Positions 1 through 8,170 of a DNA stretch of 34,672 nucleotides are shown piece after piece. This DNA comes from an uncultured Bacteroides sp. (GTDB lineage Bacteria; Bacteroidota; Bacteroidia; Bacteroidales; Bacteroidaceae). Numbering within the stretch: position 1 is the first letter of the stretch; every line of letters starts with the position of its first letter. The stretch lies in assembly GCA_905198575.1 (NCBI GenBank), contig CAJKDC010000015.1, forward strand, positions 1-34,672. Direction: 5' to 3'. A program made the translations under genes and the position numbers. The notes beneath the pieces were generated by a model that was not told the origin of the DNA, did not search any database, and saw only the letters and a list, made by a program, of their open reading frames with translations.

Positions 1-24
1 ACTAAGATTATATGCCCTACATGA
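1..24 (+). other. possible 3' end of an upstream reading frame
   Basis: Frame 1 is open from the window edge to a TGA at 22-24. It could be the last seven codons of a gene that starts outside the window, but eight codons cannot show this. Confidence 0.15.
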
Positions 25-48
25 TTGCCGTATCACTCGAAATGTCGG

Positions 49-273
49 ATGAACCAATTATATTGCACACCGTTCATCGCATTGGGATTGTTTGTCTCGG
101 TGTTTATCATTCATCATCACTATCGCAGTGTGCAGCTGATGATTTTTGATGGAATCATGTTTCTTGTGGGAGCTCTGGCTACGTATTTAGGTTATATGTA
201 TTGGGATAAGCGCTCGGTTGCCGAAATAGAGTCGGGACTCAAGGAACTTCAGGATTTTGAAAGTGGGGAATAA
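49..273 (+). CDS. small two-helix membrane protein, hypothetical
   Basis: This 74-residue protein has two hydrophobic stretches (about residues 5-20 and 30-50) separated by a short basic/histidine-rich turn, followed by a charged tail rich in Glu, Asp and Lys. It should be an integral inner-membrane protein with both helices short. I chose the ATG at 49; an in-frame TTG at 25 directly follows a stop codon (22-24), which may be the end of an upstream gene lying mostly outside the window. No family is recognised and no function is inferred. It faces the AAA gene and is separated from it by a long inverted repeat at 337-392. Confidence 0.5.
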   Translation: MNQLYCTPFIALGLFVSVFIIHHHYRSVQLMIFDGIMFLVGALATYLGYMYWDKRSVAEIESGLKELQDFESGE

Positions 274-336
274 AGTGTTTCTTTTTTATCAAACCGAACA
301 GGTCAAACTTTATTTGTGTACGGGATATTTAAAGTG

Positions 337-392
337 GAAAGCCAGTTAACTAATTCGCAATACTTTGTATATGAATTAGCTGACTGGCTTTC
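337..392. terminator. 20-bp inverted repeat between convergent genes
   Basis: The arms at 337-356 and 373-392 pair over 20 positions with one G-U pair and one mismatch, around a 16-nt loop. It lies between the rightward small membrane gene and the leftward AAA gene, so a shared bidirectional terminator is the simplest reading. T-runs after each arm are poor, so the call is tentative. Confidence 0.5.
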
Positions 393-427
393 TATTGTTT
401 ATTGAAACGTTTAGTTCTGAATTGTAG

Positions 428-1984
428 TTATTTCTCTGTTACTACCTTCACCTCTTGAATGTTCCTGATCTCGTCACTGAAGTTGACTCCGATTTTATAG
501 ACAGTACGGTTGTCTTTGGCAAAGGGTTCTGCATAACCTTTTGCCTGAATCTGTGCCAGTGCCTCTTCCGCGCTTCCGTTTAGCTTAAATTCCATGATAT
601 ACACGTAGTCCTTTGTTTGGAGCACCAAGTCAATCCGTCCCCGGCTCGTGCGGTATTCCACCTGCACATAGAAACCCATCAATTTGAAAATGATGTAAAG
701 AATGTTTTGGTAGTGCACTTCCCGGTCGCGTGCCAGTTCGTATGGAATATCGGCAAACATCGTTTTCAGCCGTTCAAAGAAATCGTCCACTTTTCCTTCC
801 ATGACTTCCTCTACGAAGCACTGGATCTGGTAGGGTGACTTGCTCACACTTACAGAGGCATAATTGGGTAGGAGGAATTTGAAGAATCCTTGCTCCACTT
901 CCCGGTTTGGGAACCCCAGCGTGTAGTTTTCGAACATCTTGTTATAACCTTTGATAGTCAGGTAGCCACTTTGATAAATGACGGGAATAGGATCAGTAGA
1001 AGCAGTATCAATGCTGTCCAGTACCGGCTGGCTGGTAACGATGTGTTCCAGCTCCTCGATTGGATAATGGTGCAGTTTGAGCAGTTCAACCAGGTAAGTC
1101 GGAGTCCCTGTTTCAAACCAGTAGCTGCCGAATCTTTTTTTTGCAAAGGTATTTAGCAGACTGAATGGATTGTACATGCCGATTGCATTTTCCGTGAAAT
1201 GATAGCCATCATAATTGATTTGCAGTTCTTTGCAAGTTTCTTCGTAACTCTTTTTTGTAGCTGTAGCCAATTCACAGATATCTTCCTCGAAATAGGTGTG
1301 AATTTCTTTTTCACTGATTCCACAAATTTCAGCATATCGGTCGTCCATAGATATGTCCATCAGATTGTTCAAATCGCTGAAAACACTTACCTTGCCGAAC
1401 TTGGTAACACCCGTCAGCAGGGCAAATCGGATGCATCCATCCATAGATTTCAAGGCACCGTAGAAAGCCTTCAGGGTACTGCGGTACTCATTCTGTAAGG
1501 CCTCGTTACCGATAGCCTGAAGCATGGGCTTGTCGTATTCATCAATGAGAATTACCACCCTGCAGCCGGTCTGCTCGCAGGCACGGCGGATAATGCCCTG
1601 GAAACGTCGGGCTACACCGATTTCCCTGGAAGAGGAACCATAAATAGCTTCCCAATTTTGTACGTTTTCTTCAAGAACATTAGTCAACGCCTCTGCTGTA
1701 TCATATTTCTGTGTATTCAAATCCAGATGCAGCACCGGATATACCGTCCAGTGTTTTTCCAGTTTTTCCAGTGCCAGTCCTTTGAAAAGTTCCTTCTTTC
1801 CCAGTGCGTAGGCTTCGATTGTAGAAAGGAGCAGACTCTTGCCGAAACGTCGCGGACGGCTTAGAAAATAATATTTGTTTGTATTAAACAATTCATGCAC
1901 GAGTGCAGTTTTGTCTACATACACATAACCGTCGCGTATCAAACCTTCAAAATTCTGTACTCCAACTGGATATAGCTTGCTCAT
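428..1984 (-). CDS. AAA-ATPase-like protein with C-terminal PD-(D/E)XK nuclease domain
   Basis: The 518-residue protein belongs to the large Bacteroidetes/Clostridia family with an N-terminal AAA-ATPase-like domain (PF09820) and a C-terminal PD-(D/E)XK nuclease-like domain (PF08011, formerly DUF1703). The Walker A motif is RPRRFGKS at about 43-50, and a Walker B-like ILIDEYDKP follows at about 145-152. The nuclease motif is visible near the C terminus as D452 in GRIDLV, then E465-x-K467 in MEFKL. Length is normal for the family and nothing is broken. Many paralogues usually occur per genome; the biological role is unknown, with suggestions ranging from mobile-element-related to defence. It stands alone, with its own promoter at 2009-2039 overlapped by a palindrome. 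Confidence 0.85.
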   Translation of the reverse strand: MSKLYPVGVQNFEGLIRDGYVYVDKTALVHELFNTNKYYFLSRPRRFGKSLLLSTIEAYALGKKELFKGLALEKLEKHWTVYPVLHLDLNTQKYDTAEALTNVLEENVQNWEAIYGSSSREIGVARRFQGIIRRACEQTGCRVVILIDEYDKPMLQAIGNEALQNEYRSTLKAFYGALKSMDGCIRFALLTGVTKFGKVSVFSDLNNLMDISMDDRYAEICGISEKEIHTYFEEDICELATATKKSYEETCKELQINYDGYHFTENAIGMYNPFSLLNTFAKKRFGSYWFETGTPTYLVELLKLHHYPIEELEHIVTSQPVLDSIDTASTDPIPVIYQSGYLTIKGYNKMFENYTLGFPNREVEQGFFKFLLPNYASVSVSKSPYQIQCFVEEVMEGKVDDFFERLKTMFADIPYELARDREVHYQNILYIIFKLMGFYVQVEYRTSRGRIDLVLQTKDYVYIMEFKLNGSAEEALAQIQAKGYAEPFAKDNRTVYKIGVNFSDEIRNIQEVKVVTEK

Positions 1985-2008
1985 AACTACTGGATTTTAA
2001 TTCTATTG

Positions 2009-2050
2009 CGAATGTAGTGATTTAAAATGAACATTCAAACAAACGTTTGT
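2009..2050 (-). promoter_or_regulatory. promoter of the AAA/PD-(D/E)XK gene with overlapping palindrome
   Basis: Read on the minus strand there is a TTTG -33 box (2036-2039), a 19-nt spacer and TACATTCG (2009-2016) as a variant -7 box, 25 nt before the start codon. A perfect 12-bp palindrome, ACAAACGTTTGT, covers 2039-2050 and abuts the -33 box, where a repressor or activator could bind. Confidence 0.5.
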
Positions 2051-2111
2051 CTATTTGTAGATGCGGCTGTCTGTCTAAAATATTTTTGAAATGGTACTTT
2101 TGAGAGTTGTT

Positions 2112-2780
2112 TTACTCACAGACCTTCCGTATAGCTTCCTGCACCAGCTTTTCCATTACCTTATATCCTTTCAGATTCGGATGCACACCGTCTTCCGAGT
2201 AAGTTTTAGGCAGTCCGCCTTCCTGGTCGCACATTGCACTGTGGTAGTCCACATAAATTATCTTATTAGCTTTTGCATACGCTTTTACTTTACGGTTCAA
2301 CTCTCTGATGGTCTCAGCCGGTTTAACTTCCGGTCTCCATGAAAAGCTGCTTGCCGGCATGGTAGAACATAAAATCACTTTAATGTTATTTGCTTGGGCA
2401 AGCTCCACCATCGAAATGATATTTCCTAACGTCTTTTCCGGGCTGACAGCATAATCGTTCAAGGCAATGTCGTTGGTTCCGGCCAATATCACTACTGCTT
2501 CTGGTTTGAGGTCAATTACATCCGGACGGAAACGCATCAGCATCTGTGCCGATACCTGTCCGCTGATACCTCTGCCAACGTAATTGTTTTTAGTGAAAAA
2601 CTCAGGGTCTGCATCGGGCCAGCCATCGGTAATGGAGTTTCCCATGAAAACCACTTTTGGATTCTTGACTTCTTTGTTGGCAGCCTCGTATCGGCCAAAA
2701 TCTGCCCAGTCTTTTGTTTCCTGAGCCTGAATGCATAAGCTTCCCATAAAAAGCAGGGCGGTGAAATACAGTTTTTTCAT
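2112..2780 (-). CDS. secreted SGNH/GDSL-family esterase
   Basis: This is a 222-residue SGNH hydrolase. Residues 1-20 are a classical signal peptide, so the enzyme is exported to the periplasm or beyond. Block I is GNSITDGW with nucleophile S49; block II contains the conserved Gly in GRGISGQ; block III is AGTND with the oxyanion Asn; block V is DGVHP with D197 and H200 completing the triad. Members of this family in Bacteroidetes commonly remove acetyl groups from glycans; the substrate here cannot be read from sequence. Its start lies 13 nt after the stop of the upstream membrane gene, so the two are probably co-transcribed. Confidence 0.88.
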   Translation of the reverse strand: MKKLYFTALLFMGSLCIQAQETKDWADFGRYEAANKEVKNPKVVFMGNSITDGWPDADPEFFTKNNYVGRGISGQVSAQMLMRFRPDVIDLKPEAVVILAGTNDIALNDYAVSPEKTLGNIISMVELAQANNIKVILCSTMPASSFSWRPEVKPAETIRELNRKVKAYAKANKIIYVDYHSAMCDQEGGLPKTYSEDGVHPNLKGYKVMEKLVQEAIRKVCE

Positions 2781-2793
2781 TTGATTAGTATGA

Positions 2794-3522
2794 TTAGTTG
2801 TTTTCTTTTCTAAACAGTTGGATTACTTTATCCATTTCCTTCGAATCCAGTGTATTTACATAGATGTTTTCTCCATTTATTGTGTTGATGTGCAAGGCAG
2901 GCAGATTGTTGCTTGCCAGTATAAAGTGCACGGTTTTACCATCTACGGTGCGGAAGAAGCCTTTACGGATATATCCCAGTCCGAATCCGTTGGTTCGAAG
3001 ATTAACTTGCGGGATGGCATCCACTTTTGTTATTGATTTTATTTCGTCTTTTTTCAGTTTCGCACCATATATCCCCGAGATGCGTAACGTATCGTTTTCG
3101 TACGATACGTTTCCTCCGTACAAAGACGGAATGAGTAATCCTCCCAATATGACTAATGAGATTATCAGAAATGAGCCTGCATAAATCAGACTTTTTCGGT
3201 GCATTCGTTTGGAAACCTTTGCCTGACAGTAAAATAGTGCGGGGGCTAAACCAATGCACATCAGTAGGATTGAAATGATAAAAAAGATTCCTGAATCGGT
3301 CAGCATGCTTAGGAATTGACCTGCAACGATGATAACTGCTGCTCCAATCATGATATTGCGAACGCGTTTCAAATACGTTTTAAATGCTGGAGATGCTTTT
3401 TCTTCTTCGGTAAACGATTTATAATTAGACAGTAGGCTTGGCCTTTTTACAACTATTGTTCCACTTACTATTAATATGATAGCAGTTAATAGGGTAATGC
3501 TTAGGGTGAGGGTGTGTTCCAT
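2794..3522 (-). CDS. DUF3784-like membrane protein with C-terminal PH-like domain
   Basis: The 242-residue protein has four predicted membrane helices: about residues 7-25, 56-72, 76-95 and 112-132. The N-terminal part resembles DUF3784 (one helix, a Lys/Tyr-containing loop, then a helical pair). The C-terminal 100 residues look like a small beta-rich domain reminiscent of bacterial PH domains and should face the cytoplasm or periplasm as a unit. No catalytic motif is visible. It is the first gene of a probable two-gene unit with the GDSL esterase, and a functional link between them is unproven. A variant -7 box, TATATTTA, lies upstream on the minus strand at 3563-3570. Confidence 0.6.
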   Translation of the reverse strand: MEHTLTLSITLLTAIILIVSGTIVVKRPSLLSNYKSFTEEEKASPAFKTYLKRVRNIMIGAAVIIVAGQFLSMLTDSGIFFIISILLMCIGLAPALFYCQAKVSKRMHRKSLIYAGSFLIISLVILGGLLIPSLYGGNVSYENDTLRISGIYGAKLKKDEIKSITKVDAIPQVNLRTNGFGLGYIRKGFFRTVDGKTVHFILASNNLPALHINTINGENIYVNTLDSKEMDKVIQLFRKENN

Positions 3523-3851
3523 AGTGCAAAGGGGTGTTTGTAATCTGTAATTAGTGCTTTTGTAAATATAGGGATTTTTAGTGAAATGGCATGTATGATG
3601 AGAATTTATTTATCTTTTCCCATAATGAAGTAACAACCAGTATCATTTAAGTGCACTTCTTTTTCCCTGTATCTTATTTTCGCATCGGTCTATTCGGAGT
3701 TTGTCATTTTAAAGCCGAATGTTTAGGATAGCTATGAGGCACTTTGTTCGCAGTAGAGCTATATATAAGTCATATCAATGATAAAGTAGCAAACCACCGA
3801 TGTATGACTACAGAGAGTATTAATAAAATTACAAATTTTAAGAAGGGAAAA
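3523..3851. other. intergenic region between divergent genes
   Basis: About 330 nt carry no convincing gene. Visible items are a -7-like TATATTTA on the minus strand (3563-3570) for the DUF3784-like gene, a weak rightward -7-like TATTTTCG (3675-3682) for the HU-like gene, and a 10-bp palindrome AAGTGCACTT at 3649-3658. An in-frame TTG at 3744 and ATG at 3804 could extend the HU-like protein but lack a family match in the added residues. Confidence 0.4.
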
Positions 3852-4454
3852 ATGACTATCAAATTTGATATCTTTGAAAGCCCAGTTGTCGACAAGGAGG
3901 CAACACATCTTCCTCATCCCAAAGTATTGACAAACGGAGTGGTGGATACCAAGAAATTGAGTGAACGAATCAGTTGTAAATGCACGGCTTCGCCGGCTGA
4001 TGTAAATGCGGTAATTACGGCTTTGTCCGAAGAGATGGCAGTTGCTTTAAAAAACAGTTGTTCGGTACATATCGAGGGATTGGGATTTTTCCGCCTGATA
4101 CTGAAGTATGTGCCTGGAAGTAACTCCAAGCATGTTACAGCTGACGATATTAGGGTTAAAGCGGTGAAGTTTATGCCCGACAAGGAGTTTAAGGAGCGTT
4201 TTCAGACACTCGAAGTAAAGCGTGTAAAGGCTTCTGCCCGGCATTCGTCTAAATTGTCACAGCCGGAAGTGCTGGCTGTGGTAGCCGGTTTTTTCAAAAA
4301 GAACAATTTTATGAGGCGCACGGATATGGAGGAAATCACAGGGTTTAATACCGTAAAGGCATTGCGAACCATCCGTCGGTTGCTGGACGAGGGCAGGCTA
4401 AAGAATTTGGGAAGCCGCTATCAGCCGCTTTATGTGAAAGGAGAGGCATGGTGA
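3852..4454 (+). CDS. HU-like DNA-binding protein with C-terminal winged-helix domain
   Basis: The 200-residue protein starts with an HU/IHF-like domain (about residues 1-125) of the Bacteroidetes-specific kind, recognisable by the alpha-helical dimer segment and the GLGFFRLIL strand. A C-terminal helix-turn-helix-like segment (about 135-195) follows, containing FFKKNNFMRRTDMEEITG and a typical wing. This matches the HU fused to wHTH group (HU-HIG, PF18291). It probably binds DNA as an architectural or regulatory protein. I chose ATG 3852 because AAGAAGGG lies just upstream as a ribosome-binding site and the HU domain begins right there; the longer frame from TTG 3744 adds residues without similarity. 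It is transcribed alone and converges on the beta-galactosidase operon. Confidence 0.75.
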   Translation: MTIKFDIFESPVVDKEATHLPHPKVLTNGVVDTKKLSERISCKCTASPADVNAVITALSEEMAVALKNSCSVHIEGLGFFRLILKYVPGSNSKHVTADDIRVKAVKFMPDKEFKERFQTLEVKRVKASARHSSKLSQPEVLAVVAGFFKKNNFMRRTDMEEITGFNTVKALRTIRRLLDEGRLKNLGSRYQPLYVKGEAW

Positions 4455-4469
4455 TAAATTGATAAGGGC

Positions 4470-4514
4470 AAAAGAAAAACAGCGGACCGTTTCCGATGAA
4501 GGGACGGTCCGCTG
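4470..4514 (-). terminator. terminator of the fucosidase/beta-galactosidase operon
   Basis: An 11-bp perfect stem (4480-4490 with 4504-4514) is followed, on the minus strand, by GTTTTTCTTTT. It therefore ends leftward transcription coming from the beta-galactosidase gene. Confidence 0.85.
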
Positions 4515-4549
4515 TGGTATAAATAGCTATCTGTTATAATAGGAAGCAA

Positions 4550-7500
4550 TTAATTGCATGCCGAGATTCTGAGCTTGAAGCTTACAGGCATCAAAGGAAT
4601 CTTGTAGGTCTGCAGGGTTTCAGGACCGCAGCTGGCATTGCCCAAACCGCGAATCTGTGCATCCAGATGTAAGATGATGCAAGGACGTTCCTGCAATTCC
4701 CACATATGTTTGGCATTCATCAGGTCGGCATCGGTATAGCGCAGTGTAGAGAAGGATACGTTGCCTTCTGTTTCGATGCGGATACCTTCACCTTGCTTGT
4801 TGGTAAGTTTCAGTTCGCGCAGACCTTCACGGTTACCCATAGACTGAGGTTTGACGTAGCGTTCTACCATATCTTTGACGGTAGTGTGATAGCGTCCTAC
4901 CATACATCCATCTTTACGGTCGATATAGTTTTCCCACGGACCGTATGCGTAGTAGTCTACATTGTCCAGTCCGGCATTAACCGAGCAAACCAGTCCGGTG
5001 CGGCGCAAGTTGGCAGTTTTGGGCAGGAACTTCACATCCATATCCATTACACCGTTCGGAAGGAATGTGTAATTGATTTCTGTTCCGCACAAGCTTCCGT
5101 CGCGAGTGGTTTTAACAATCACTTTACCGTCTGCTGTTTCGGTAGCTTCGCAAGTACCTGTAGCATTCAGTCCGTTTTCTGTCTGCTTGAATCCGTCGTT
5201 TTCTATCCAGCGGTGGTTATCGTAGATGAAACCTTCCTTGCCGTAGATTACATCCATGCCGTTTACTTTCAGTGCAGTCATCTGTCCGGTTGCCAGGCAG
5301 AATGTACCTTCGATGAAGCTGTTTTTCACCGTCAGGCTCTTTTCGTCTTTAGCAATTTCCAGTTTACCCACACGACTGTTTACACGCAGTTCGGGCAGGT
5401 TGCCGCGCTTGCTCAGTTCAAACTGCTGCTGGGCAATCAGATGTCCGGCTGCTGCCCAGGTTCTTTCCTGCATGTCTTTCACATAGAGATTCAGCATAAC
5501 CTCTTCGCCGGCAGCGGCAGCATCTTTCAGCTGTACGCCTTTCAAATCCAGTGTAACGAGTTGGTCGGCTTCGGGGGCAATGGCATCCAGTCTCATCTGG
5601 CTGGTACCTGCTATGTTTCCGTTCTTCACTACTTCCCAAACCAGTTCGAATCCTTCGGTCGAGATAAAGTCGTAGGTATTCTGCAACTTCACAGTAGCAG
5701 TGTTCTTGTCAGCATCTGTTCCTTCCAGCTGGAATTTGATGTATTGGTATACTGCTTTCACTTCTTTCAGTTTCGGTGATTCGTGGCGGGTAGCCGGAAT
5801 GATACCGTTTGAGCAGAAGTTACCCTGATGTGGGCCAGGGAAGTCGTAACCTGTATGCAGACGGCCTTCGTAAGTACCGTTCTTGATGTCTGTCGGTTCG
5901 TAAATAGCCTGGTCTACCCAGTCCCAGATAGCGCCACCGATGGTAGCTGAACTGCTTTCGATACTGTTCCAGTATTCACGCAGGTTACCGATGGCATTAC
6001 CCATGGCATGTGCATACTCGCAGATGAACATAGGTTTGTCCAGTGAGCTGGTGTACTGTTCCATCCAGTCCATGCCCGGATACATCTTCGAATAAAGGTC
6101 GGAGAAGCGGTTTCCTCCATACTCTTTTCCATCGCGTGTACTTTCGTGGTGAACAGGACGAGGGTCCAGACGTTTGGCTGCACCGTAGCAAGCCTGGAAG
6201 TTGTTTCCACCTCCACACTCATTACCCAAGCTCCAGAAGATAACCGACGGATGGTTACGGTCGCGCAACACCATGCGGTCAATGCGGTCTACAAAAGCAG
6301 GAATCCACGACGGCATGTCGCTGATAGACTGGTTGGCATGGTCTTCCAGATCGGCCTCGTCCATAGTATACAGTCCGTAGTAGTCGAACATGGCATACAT
6401 CTTGGCTGCATTAGGATAGTGTGATGTACGGATGGTATTGATGTTGTTGCGTTTCATCAGCAGCACATCTTCCAACATTGATTCAGTTGTTACGGCACGT
6501 CCGTACAGCGGGTGAGAGTCGTGGCGGTTTACTCCTTTGAAGAAAACACGCTGTCCGTTGATATAGACGATGGTGCCGCGCAGTGTAACATCGCGGAAAC
6601 CGTATTTGGTAGAGAAAGCCATTTCATCCTTTCCGTTTTCGCGCTGGATAACGCTTACAGTATACAGATTAGGTGTTTCGGCAGTCCAAGCCTGCAGGTT
6701 CTTTACATTGAACTGAACTTTCAGCTTCGTTTCTGCTTTGCCGGCAGAGAATGCTGCTTTTTGTTTCTTCTCGGCAACCAGACGGCCTTCTGGGTCGGTC
6801 AGCTTGATAACCAACTCTTTGCTGCCTTTCAGTTTATCACGGTTGTCCAGTGTCAGCTCTACTTGCATCGTGCCGCTCTTATACTGGTCGCGTGCATTCA
6901 GTCTGGATGTGATGTAATGGTCGCGCACACTTACTTTCGGGGTGTTATACAGATATACATCGCGGAAGATACCACTCATGCGGAACATATCCTGACATTC
7001 CAGATACGAACCGTCGCTCCAGCGGAATACCTGTACGGCCAGTTTGTTGCGTCCCTCACGCAGATACTTGGTCAGTTCGAACTCGGCTACGTTGTTGGCT
7101 CCCTGTGTATAGCCTACGTATTGTCCGTTCAAGTAAACAAAGGCTGCACTGTAGATACCGCCAAACTGAATGAAAGTACGCTGTTTGCTCCAGCCTTCGG
7201 GCAGGTCGAAATAGCGTACATACGAGCCTACAGGATTGATACCATAGTTCTTTCCGCCGTCGTTGAAACCTTTGCGGGCATCAATATAAGGAGGTGTGTT
7301 AGAATGCGGGTACTCTACGTTGCAATAGATAGGACGGTCGTATCCCTGCATTTCCCAGTTGGATGGAACCGGAATGGTAGCCCAGCTACTCACGTCGAAG
7401 TCTTCCTTGTAGAAGTCGGTCGGGCGTTTCGAAGGCTCAGGCACAAAGTCGAAATACCAGTCGCCGTTCAGGAGCATGGTGGCTTTACTCTGTGTGTAAA

Positions 7501-8146
7501 CCCACGGGGTAGCATAGAATTCTTTATCGGCCAGCATTTCGGCTTCACTGAAGTAAGGAGTATAGGTAGCATGTCCTTTTTCCTTGTTTTCTTCGAATCG
7601 GGTTTCGTCTTCCCAGTATACCTTTTCGCGAAGGGCGCTGTTGTCACCTTCGGGAGCAGCTACACTGCTGGCTGTGATGCTGAACAAGGTTTCCTTGCTT
7701 TCGCCTGCCTTGGCTGCATCCACCAGTGCAATAGTACCGTCTTTCTGGGTGGCAGCTACCCATTTAGCCTGGTTGGAAGGGATAAACTGCACGTAATTGC
7801 CTACGGGCTTGATAAGCCATAACTGCATTTCATCGGACCCGTTTGTTTCGGCAACCTGAACAAAACGGTTGGCAGCAGCCTGTACAGCCTGATTTTCGTA
7901 AGGGTTAATCAGACGGAAACTGCCTGAAAGGTCGGCGATGCTCCAAAGCTGAGACTTGTTGCTTTCGTTTTTGGAAGTGAGCTGTATTTTAGGACTGTTG
8001 GCAGAAAAATTCCATGCTTTGTCGGGCTGTCCGGCAGGAGTTACCATATACAGCTTTTTCCTGTCAAAGCGTGCCTGAGCTGTTGCTGCTTCGGTGACGA
8101 GAAGCAGCAACAGGCATGACAGTATAAATGTTAAATGTTTTTTCAT
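4550..8146 (-). CDS. secreted GH2 beta-galactosidase with N-terminal ricin-like domain
   Basis: The 1198-residue enzyme has a signal peptide (1-24). A beta-trefoil-like region (about 25-160) with QLW repeats follows, resembling ricin-type carbohydrate-binding domains. Then comes the LacZ-type core: GH2 sugar-binding domain (about 175-400), Ig-like domain (405-520), TIM barrel (530-830), a DUF4981-like linker and the beta-gal small-chain domain (about 950-1190). The acid/base is E643 in GNECGGG and the nucleophile is E710 in CEYAHAMGN, both intact. It should release terminal beta-galactose from glycans in the periplasm or at the surface. It follows the fucosidase by 24 nt in one operon, as expected for sequential trimming of fucosylated host or milk glycans. 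Two long antisense frames over this gene are shadows. Confidence 0.95.
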   Translation of the reverse strand: MKKHLTFILSCLLLLLVTEAATAQARFDRKKLYMVTPAGQPDKAWNFSANSPKIQLTSKNESNKSQLWSIADLSGSFRLINPYENQAVQAAANRFVQVAETNGSDEMQLWLIKPVGNYVQFIPSNQAKWVAATQKDGTIALVDAAKAGESKETLFSITASSVAAPEGDNSALREKVYWEDETRFEENKEKGHATYTPYFSEAEMLADKEFYATPWVYTQSKATMLLNGDWYFDFVPEPSKRPTDFYKEDFDVSSWATIPVPSNWEMQGYDRPIYCNVEYPHSNTPPYIDARKGFNDGGKNYGINPVGSYVRYFDLPEGWSKQRTFIQFGGIYSAAFVYLNGQYVGYTQGANNVAEFELTKYLREGRNKLAVQVFRWSDGSYLECQDMFRMSGIFRDVYLYNTPKVSVRDHYITSRLNARDQYKSGTMQVELTLDNRDKLKGSKELVIKLTDPEGRLVAEKKQKAAFSAGKAETKLKVQFNVKNLQAWTAETPNLYTVSVIQRENGKDEMAFSTKYGFRDVTLRGTIVYINGQRVFFKGVNRHDSHPLYGRAVTTESMLEDVLLMKRNNINTIRTSHYPNAAKMYAMFDYYGLYTMDEADLEDHANQSISDMPSWIPAFVDRIDRMVLRDRNHPSVIFWSLGNECGGGNNFQACYGAAKRLDPRPVHHESTRDGKEYGGNRFSDLYSKMYPGMDWMEQYTSSLDKPMFICEYAHAMGNAIGNLREYWNSIESSSATIGGAIWDWVDQAIYEPTDIKNGTYEGRLHTGYDFPGPHQGNFCSNGIIPATRHESPKLKEVKAVYQYIKFQLEGTDADKNTATVKLQNTYDFISTEGFELVWEVVKNGNIAGTSQMRLDAIAPEADQLVTLDLKGVQLKDAAAAGEEVMLNLYVKDMQERTWAAAGHLIAQQQFELSKRGNLPELRVNSRVGKLEIAKDEKSLTVKNSFIEGTFCLATGQMTALKVNGMDVIYGKEGFIYDNHRWIENDGFKQTENGLNATGTCEATETADGKVIVKTTRDGSLCGTEINYTFLPNGVMDMDVKFLPKTANLRRTGLVCSVNAGLDNVDYYAYGPWENYIDRKDGCMVGRYHTTVKDMVERYVKPQSMGNREGLRELKLTNKQGEGIRIETEGNVSFSTLRYTDADLMNAKHMWELQERPCIILHLDAQIRGLGNASCGPETLQTYKIPLMPVSFKLRISACN

Positions 8147-8170
8147 GGATAATACTGTTATTGTTTGGAA

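Noticed and set aside
4706..7822. Long rightward reading frames of 357 and 436 codons over the beta-galactosidase region
   Set aside because: They are antisense to a clearly conserved GH2 gene, mirror its codon bias and have Cys/Phe/Val-rich sequence without any domain; they are shadows.
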